Source of the DNA: Hymenopus coronatus
Lineage: Eukaryota > Arthropoda > Insecta > Mantodea > Hymenopodidae
Direction of reading: 5' to 3'
Assembly: GCA_030762935.1 (NCBI GenBank)
Contig: CM060900.1
Coordinates: 403,333,632 to 403,397,631, forward strand
DNA length: 64,000 nt
Shown: piece after piece, positions 56,565 to 64,000 of the stretch
Numbering within the stretch: position 1 is the first letter of the stretch
Layout of the letters: every line of letters starts with the position of its first letter
The notes under the pieces: model-generated
The model's input: only the letters and a program-made list of their open reading frames with translations
The model's database searches: none
Told to the model about the DNA's origin: nothing
Made by a program: the position numbers and the translations under genes

Positions 56565-57123
56565 TGCCGGGATTAGGATGAACTTTACTTAACGTGAAGG
56601 ATGTAACGTGAATTATTTATTTATGAGTGTTTAGCGCCCGTTTTTACTACTTGTGGCACCGCAGGCGATGACACTGGTGATACATGGAATGAAGATGGAA
56701 CATCGGTGGAATGCGATGGCGCGGGAAACCGGAGAAAACCCGTCCCTGCGCCGCTTTGTCCACCACAAATCTCGCATGCTGTTGCTTGGAATCGAACCCG
56801 GGCCGTCTAGGTGAGAGGCGAGTGGTCTAACCACTCGGCCACGGAGCGGCCGTGTAACGTTAAGTTAAATGCTGTTAAATTCAACGTCTATTAGGATGCA
56901 CTTAACGTAACAGAAATGACTCCTGGTGGTAGTTGTTTTCAACTGTTCGTTCTACGCTTCACATCGATCAGTTTTCTACCATCACTTAACATATCGGGAA
57001 ATTACATCGCGCTAAGTTAAATCATGTTAAGTTAATCCTAAATAACTCCATTTAATACGTGTTAAGAGTTTCAAGTTACGTCACGCTAAGTTCACGTTAC
57101 GAAGTTCATCGTATCCCGGCATA
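56565..57123. mobile_element. PIF/Harbinger-type MITE, TSD TAA, interrupted by a SINE
   Basis: TGCCGGGATTAGGATGAACT at 56,565 pairs with the right end, which reads TGCCGGGATACGATGAACTT on the minus strand from 57,123. TAA lies on both sides (56,562-56,564 and 57,124-57,126). Repeated TAACGTGA and AAGTTAA motifs fill the subterminal parts. Without the SINE the element is about 330 bp. No coding capacity. Confidence 0.8.
56624..56852 (-). repeat. tRNA-derived SINE, family B, copy 5
   Basis: Minus strand: CCGTGGCCGAGTGGTTAGAC, GAGATTTGTGGTGGACAAAG, GGTTTTCTCCGGTTTCCCGC and GTAAAAACGGGCGCTAAACA. The best-preserved body of the family. Nested within the MITE. Confidence 0.9.
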
Positions 57124-57387
57124 AACAAGCCACCGACGAGATTCGAATTCTAGACCACTTGCATGGGAAATGGACATGCTAATTACCATGAACACAAGCT
57201 GTTTACGTGGACAACCACAAAGAACACAATGTGAAAAACGCATGTAAAATAATACTAAAATAAAGAAGTACGTACGTAACATGGATTAAAAGTAAATGCT
57301 GATTACGAGTACCATAGCTTGCAAATATGGTGCATGCTTTAAGAGGTATACGGAACGCTATGTTTGAGAAGATTACATATAAAAACA

Positions 57388-57623
57388 TTTTTTTTTTTAG
57401 CTTAAAGTCCTTTAACCTGGTTTGGTCATATCAGACGATGAATGAAATAGGTGAAATGATGCTTGAATGAGCTCGGAGTCCAGGGAGCCTAAAGTTACTC
57501 AACACGTGTCTTTTGCGGTAAGGGTACACCCCGATAAAAATCATATCTGGGTAACTCACCCTTAGTGAGATTCGATCTTGCGACCTGTTGAATGTGAGGC
57601 AGACACGCTACCACAGACGGGCT
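57388..57623 (-). repeat. tRNA-derived SINE, family A, copy 3
   Basis: Starts at a T run (its A tail), then TTTAACCTGGTTTGGTCATA, ATGCTTGAATGAGCTCGG, CTGGGTAACTCACCCTTAG and the head complement ATGTGAGGCAGACACGCTAC. Confidence 0.85.
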
Positions 57624-57977
57624 TAATTATTTTAGTTGTTTAGCACTCAAAGACACATAAAAAGGTTCAACAAAGTGAAACAAAGGAACATACCTAGTTC
57701 TCTAGTGGCTAAGGACAGTAAAGATGACGCAGGCTATAAACGGCCATATGCAACGCAATATTTGGGGTTATATTTGAGTTAGTTTAGTTCTTTTGCACTA
57801 AAATACACATAACAAGGTTAACCAAAATGAAACAAAGCAACTTCCCAATTTCTTTAGCAGCAAAGGACAAAACTTGTTAGTTCACATTGTCGGAAAAACG
57901 GCAGCTGGCAGAAAAGGATGAAGTTAATTTAAATGACATTGTTAAATAGTTTTACATAATAAACAATCACCACTTAC

Positions 57978-58060
57978 CTTTCAGCAATATTCTCTCTTGC
58001 ATTGATTTTCGAGGAGTGAATCTCACTCGGGTTTTTCTTCTTCTATCACAAGCCAACAAT
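57978..58060 (-). pseudogene. Probable upstream exon of the 54,547-58,287 transposon gene
   Basis: Minus strand RRRKTRVRFTPRKSMQERIL then LLK ending at a consensus donor (AAG|GTAAGTG, 57,978). Strongly basic, as expected for a DNA-binding N-terminus. Start codon not identified. Confidence 0.4.
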
Positions 58061-58287
58061 ACTTGTAATCACAAGTGACACTACTATGAGCCCGGCACTT
58101 GCGCAGTTCATCGTTGGCAGGCTGGTACACAAGGGAGATTCTTAACGGTTTCATACAATTTTGCGCCCGCGCCACAAATAGCCGTCCTGAATTTAAGGCA
58201 TTGGGGAAACAAAAACATCAGCAATTTTCCCGATATTTTTATTAAATCCCTGACCTTTCCCGGGTTTCCAGGTCGCTGGACACCCTG

Positions 58288-59470
58288 TTTACAACTGTTT
58301 TTATTATCCCCGCTATCGTCAGCAATCTTCTAGCCTTGTTAAGTTGCTATCAACTATGGCGCTACGCAAACACAACAAAAACAAGCAACCCTTGTCCCTC
58401 ACCTGTTATAATTCCGCCATGTTCCATGGCAACTTCTTTGAAGGTCTCACCAATCGTTGCACTCTTACCCTCAGCTGGTCATGGTAAGCAGCACCCCTCC
58501 ACTAGTCTAATCATAATCGGCCTAGCCTCAGGTGAATGCTGCAAAGGGTTTAGAATTCTTGCCCTTACAGGACTGCCATAAGCTGTGTCATTTTCCTGCT
58601 TGCGGTGCCATAAGTAGTTAAAGTGGGCATTAAACACTACAAAAGTCATTTTCTCTGCCCGGCCATTAAAGGTAGCAATTGCCTCGAACAGCAGTCTAAA
58701 CAGTGCCCATGATGAAGTGCTATCATAGACTTTACTGTTTTTGTTTTAGTCAGTCCCACAGCTGTGGCACCCTCTATGACTTCAGCACAGATCAACTCAT
58801 CTCAGCACATCTCAACTGCAGCATTCCATCTTCTGCTTCATCAGATGCTTTCATTCATCTGCTAATACAGATGCTCTTTCACTATGGCCTCATATCATTA
58901 TTTTGTTTTCCCCCATATCCCGATTTTCTTGCAGGTTTAGGTATTCTTCTATGCCACCATTTTTTCTTCTGCATAAGATTTTATTTTTTATAACTCCTTT
59001 GCAATGTTGTTTTTGGGTCTTTCACCAAAGCATTTACCTCAGATTTGACATGCCTAGTCAATGTCAAAACAGAGTTTGGATTTTATTTTCTCCATTTTGT
59101 TTTTAATTCCTTCCTTAACATTCATTTCTATTTCTAAATTTACATTTCATTTCACTCTCCAATTTGTACATCACCATCCCAGATTAAATTTTCTTTCCTT
59201 CTTCTCTTCCAGGTATGGTTATTTCATTTGATTTAATAACTATTGAAGTATTTCTTCAATCACAGCATTTAGGATCTAGCACCAGTTTGACTATATACAA
59301 TTTTCAATGCCACCTCTTTTCTAGTATTCTTGGTTCAGTTTCACTGTCATTTCAGTTTATAATGCAACTTACAAGGAGTCATCATCACATTGACGTCCCA
59401 GATTGAGCTGCAATTTTATAAAGTGAAAATACATTGAAAAAAAAATACCCTTATCTTGCTTTCTCTCCCA
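58288..59470. other. Unassigned DNA with a SINE B remnant
   Basis: GCTTGCGGTGCCATAAGTAG and GGGCATTAAACACTAC at 58,598-58,640 match the 3' end of SINE B; the rest of that copy is not visible. The frame 58,703-58,993 is T-rich and unrecognised. Confidence 0.45.
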
Positions 59471-61714
59471 TAGGACCCTATTCGCTGGAAGAAGAACTCG
59501 TAAAGCTTTAAAGTTGTAACAGCTGACTATATGTCAGTTGTTTGCTCAGCAGTCTATTGCCTGGTAGTATATCAAGCACTGAAAATGATCTTTGCCTACA
59601 CCAAAGCTACACGTATCTGTGTGCACAACTGCATTAAAGATAAATATTTTTAAATCACTGATATAGGTACCTAAGGAATTAATTATTAGTGAATCATTCT
59701 AATTTGTAAACAATTTTTTTCTAGCAAAAGTTTTATATAAGGGAGAGAAAGCCGAGAAACACATACATTTATTTTTAACCTAGTTTCACTAAAAAGTCCC
59801 AGCTTGCTCTATAACATTAATGTGATATGGGTCCCCTGTAAAGTTTAATCTGAGCTATCACTCCACTTCTCTTGGCGCTTTAGAGATGAAATAAATCACC
59901 AGAATGGACCTCTTGTTCCTTCCACTTCACTCACTGGAGTATTGAGAATAAAAGCAAATTAACCTCCCTTTGAACGCACATGCGCACCTCCACCCCCACC
60001 ATCACCCACATAACATTGCAATCTGTAGATCCTATTATGAGATTAGACTCAAAGCCCAAACTCTAGGAAGTAGAGCATGTCAAGAATTACATTTATTCAT
60101 ACTTATTAATACATTTATTTACAAATAATAACTCTGAGAATGAATTTTAAGAGGTATCAGTTTGCACAATTTTCAATTACATGTCTGTTTCGAAAAGCCT
60201 ACTCGTACACTTGCATTCTTAGAATATTCATATTTATTATATTTACAATGTTACATTATTACCAGTATTTTTTGATTGAATGAAGTCCTCCTCTGTATAG
60301 AAGGTGTGAGTAATAAGGTATCTTTTTAATTCTGATCTAAACTTATGAGCTGTAATTCACAACATGGAGAACAGCACTTTATATCTCATCAGTCACATGG
60401 CATATTGTTCACTAACACCTGAGCTGGCTTTCTTGTAACAGTCTAAGAGTTCCAGCATATTTGTAGGAGTCCAGAATTTCTGCTCACATCTCAAAGGTGT
60501 TCCCGGCATTTACACTGGAGAGAGTGACCTGCCCCCTCTCCAGCCAATCGCTGGTGAGCATTGAAGAACATGTTCCCATCCAGTGCTGGATCCAACACTA
60601 CATATGTTATTTAAAAAAAATTTGAATGTAGATCATGCAGTAACCACTGACATGGACTCCAGCTGTCTTATTATAATTGATTATTTACATATTATTGGAT
60701 GATTAAAGAGATATTTCTGTTAGCATCTGCACTACAGGTGATTTGTTTGCTGAAGCTTTCCATTAAACTATAGATCCACAACAACTGTTGGCCATATAGC
60801 CTTTCACCAAAAAAGTTGTTACACTGGCAGATTAGCATTATTCCTGCAACCTGCCACTGTCAAGCTAACGTGTTTATGCTTCTTCAAAGACTTTAGATAG
60901 TGTCCGATATATTCTATATCTGTGCTGTCTGTATTTCTATGATGTAAGACTGGTTTATTATGATTGCTCCGATTTTTATTTGTTGCTTCCAAGTCTTGGG
61001 TTTTTATTGCCATACACATCAAAGACTATAATTAATTTTAATTAGCAGGATTCATACTACTGCTTTACTCCTACTTAGAACTGTGATTTTTGTTTGCATT
61101 TTAATTTTTATTGCACTTTATATTTCAGCAGCATGTCAAAATCCCTTGGATATCATTTTATCTCTATCACTTATTTGCCAGTGTCCATTTACATTTGAGA
61201 TCATACTTTGCAAATTGGTTACAGTTTAGGGATTTTTTGTACCCGCTTTGTTATTTGAAGCAGGTAACCAAAGTACAATGGATAACATAATGTTATTTTG
61301 GTAATTAAACTTGTGAAATGAATGTATGATCACAAACATAGCAGCTCTCATACCATGATGTGGCAAACTGGTCAATATCTCTCATTTTGAGGCTCGCTGA
61401 TGAAGTTTAATTGTATTAGGAAACTGTCATGGTACAGCAAGTTATCTGCATTAGGCAACATCTGGAAACATATTCTCTTTTTTATATTGTATTTCCATGG
61501 CCTGAATAATGTATACATCAAATCTGAACTGTTTTAGTCCAGGAGTTTTATTTTTTCATACTGTGCTTCAAACCCATAGCAGCTCATGAGTATACACAAT
61601 GTGTGTTTACAACATTTTAGATTCAGATAGCCCTGAAAATGAGCAATATCATCCATTGCATAATAGTTATGATGATGATCAAATTGATACAATTGCAGCT
61701 ACCCCCAACAACAC

Positions 61715-61753
<39 letters not shown>

Positions 61754-64000
61754 CGGATTTGTATGAATAAAAAAATTGCTTTTGTGGATGTTTATATACA
61801 TATTTAAGTACAGTGTTTTAGGGTAACAATGAAGTACGTGTAAATTAAATGCAGTTTAGAATGTGGAAAAATTTCCGATAAGGTGCACCTTACCTCGCAT
61901 GGTACCTCTCCTGCATTATGCTACCACCTAATGACACTGATTTAACATTTTAGTGATAGTATGGAAAATGAATGCTGGAGAACCTTTGAAGCATGAATGA
62001 CCCATATATATTTGATCCATAAGGTAATTACATCATTATTGTTGCACATGAGTAAAAGCACCTTAAAATGTGCATCAGTCAGATGTGCAAGTGAATCATT
62101 GGAATGTTCGTAGCAGAAGGATGGTAATTTATATGCCATAAATTTTAAATAATGCATAAAGTGTTACATTTAGTAGAATTCAAAGAAATGGGGCCAAAAT
62201 AAATTCACAAGATGCCAAAAGTTAAGGTGTTCTTGTGCTATTATACAGCAGATGGCACTGCCCCAAGTGCCAATGATATAATTATGGCTAACTTAAGCTT
62301 TTTTGTCTGATTTATTGATTATTGATTATATTAGTTATTTTGATAGAACAGTAGGTCTAATAAAAGAAATGTAAAGATATAAGGCATTACCATGTAAAGT
62401 GTAAACTAGAACATAAAGGCATCTTTCACTTAATGATTATGAAGGAAAACAACCAGTAAAAATCATTACTTTTATTTAAAAGAAACACTTCCCATATGTT
62501 AGCAAATTGTTGCTATGCTAAAATGTAATATACAGGTAAAAGCTCAGGTTGAGAATGGAGTATTTCATAAAAATATTAAATGCACAAGAACAGAGGCATG
62601 TTATCACATTGTACACTTTTCTTGTTCACACAGCTTCTACTCAGATGATGCAAATTGTAATCTTTTTTTTATATGCTGAATTCTACAATGAAGTGGGTTT
62701 TAGCTGAACTGACAGAAATTATACTGACATTTGACAATAATTAGTTTTTATGAATTGTTGTAGCATTTATGCTGATAAAACACAGCCAAAGACATTTTGT
62801 TAGCTTCATGTATTATGTACATATACAAAGAATGTTATCCAAATAAAACACAAGGGCATATTAGAAAGAAGAGCAAAGGTTACAAATGCACCATGTAATA
62901 GAATTGGTTCCCTGCTACTTAATTTTTATACTCCAGTAGGCAATGTTAAAGAATAAGTATAAATGTTGCTATTGGTTGCCTAAACTATTCCATATCCTAA
63001 ATTTATTACATTGGCATAGATGATTATTCACTTGACTTAAAAAAAAATTCAGTAGCTATTTTAGGATATATTCTTTCTACTTTGCCTTATTGTTGCAATG
63101 TAATTGAAGGCTTCATCTCTGAAAGCCTGAGGGCATTCTATGTTTTAGTTCTCACATGCAGAAGTACTAGTATCTATGCATAATATTGTGAGGTGTCCAG
63201 ATCAGAGGGAAACGTGCTGTTGCTCTACATTTCTTAAGGCATTATACAAGAGTTTAGGAAATGAGCTTTGGAGAGTAGGTAGGATAGTCCTGTATATTCT
63301 GGTTATTTTACAGAAGGCTCACATTCCTGGCAACAGCTTTTAGAAAACACTTTGCTTTTGCACCAATACAGATGCAGATAGGAAAAGTAGACAGGATGTA
63401 TGTGACTGAGTCTACAACAAAAATCAATAACAATAATAATCAGTTCTTTCTCCCATAGGGATCAATCACGGATTTATTTCAACATTCCACGTTTATTGGA
63501 AGCTTACATATTGAGGGGGCAACTCTGATTTTTGAAACATTATGACAGATAATTGACTTCATTCCTGCTTATATTTTGCCTACATTTGCTTTTTACTCCC
63601 TCAGTTTAATTTATTTCTTAGAATATGCTTAACTATTTTACATTTTCTTTTATCTATAATAAAATGCAGATACATGTTAAGAGCTTCCTTTATGCTATAT
63701 ACATATACACATATACATTTGTTTTTGTTTGCTATTTTGTTATATTTTACAAGTAGATAACTAGAAAATTATCAGAATGCACAAGTACCATACAGGAGAA
63801 TGAAATACACTTAGCATCTAATGTCTGAGGTGCTAATATGGAAGACAAACACATAATTCTATTGTGGGGGGGAGGACTTTCTGTTATCAGTAAGTTGTGC
63901 TACTGGATACTACATCAAGAGGAGGGGGAGTGAGGAATGGTGGTATTAACCCATAATACTCCATTTTAAAGTACTTAATTGGAATTCTATTCTGAGCCTT
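59471..64000. other. Unassigned AT-rich DNA
   Basis: No gene that I can support. A possible acceptor (TTTCTCTCCCATAG) at 59,461-59,474 precedes short frames that all stop within 16 codons. An ATA microsatellite occupies about 61,715-61,752. A similar CTTTCTCCCATAG acceptor-like site is at 63,447-63,459. Confidence 0.4.
61715..61752. repeat. AAT/ATA microsatellite
   Basis: About 12 uninterrupted trinucleotide units. Confidence 0.9.

Larger units (their letters stand above)
54547..58287. mobile_element. 3.7-kb DNA transposon, superfamily unassigned, TSD TTTACA
   Basis: CAGGGTGTCCAGC at 54,547-54,559 is perfectly inverted at 58,275-58,287. TTTACA flanks both sides (54,541-54,546 and 58,288-58,293). 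Subterminal CCCTGAC-TTTCC motifs occur at both ends. The minus strand has two coding-like exons with splice sites (58,060-57,978 and 55,235-55,080). Three SINEs and a Harbinger MITE have inserted inside. A 6-bp duplication is unusual among well-known superfamilies; I do not assign one. Confidence 0.75.

Noticed and set aside
58703..58993. 96-codon plus-strand frame with membrane-like composition
   Set aside because: Its hydrophobicity follows from the T-rich composition; there is no start context or homology I recognise.

Overview
This window looks like AT-rich, repeat-laden DNA from an arthropod nuclear genome, most likely an insect with a large genome. The clues are a single recognisable host exon (the JmjN start of a KDM5/Lid-type histone demethylase), many tRNA-derived SINEs, Penelope-like terminal repeats, Jockey-type LINEs with CCHC gag ORFs, and decayed hAT, piggyBac, PIF/Harbinger and Tc1 elements. 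No tRNA, rRNA or prokaryotic-style gene was seen. Almost all long open frames belong to decayed transposons.

Layout. 1-1,680: frameshifted LINE ending in an AATTAC tail. 1,935-4,420: copies of an unclassified interspersed repeat with two SINEs. 6,211-12,603: a 6.4-kb PIF/Harbinger transposon with convergent Myb-like and transposase genes, itself hit by a SINE. 13,283-16,150: a MITE, a degenerate 145-bp tandem repeat containing a 46-bp retro-insertion, and a stretch repeating an AACAGGTTAGGT phrase. 16,981-18,711: a complete but dead Tc1/mariner element. 19,640-21,760: a decayed LINE carrying a Penelope-like terminus. 22,040-23,300: piggyBac pseudogene. 26,411-26,617: first coding exon of the KDM5-like host gene (minus strand); everything to its left may be intron.

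27,738-37,780 is the most unusual part, a nest of retroelements. Two Penelope-like terminal repeats (CCAAT, TATA box, hammerhead-like core) lie in inverted orientation. Each is split at the same position by a different Jockey-type LINE, each in the same orientation as its Penelope copy: a 5.4-kb near-complete LINE on the left (TSD GATGGTTTGA) and a 1.45-kb twin-primed LINE on the right (TSD GCTCAAACCATC). Both LINEs carry, in sense orientation in their 3' regions, segments matching the internal control region of 5S rRNA (one copy left, two copies right). Several LINE 3' ends share a terminal module closed by a stem whose two sides vary together between copies.

37,780-64,000: non-coding DNA with a 20-bp minisatellite, SINEs, a hAT nested within another hAT (44,600-48,790), a LINE C-terminal fragment (50,570-51,556), a 780-bp AAT-type microsatellite, and a 3.7-kb DNA transposon with TSD TTTACA (54,547-58,287) that has collected a Harbinger MITE and three SINEs. 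The last 5.7 kb show no gene I can support.

All coordinates of decayed elements are approximate where no terminal repeat or target duplication fixes them. Family assignments were made by reading translated motifs, not by searching a database.
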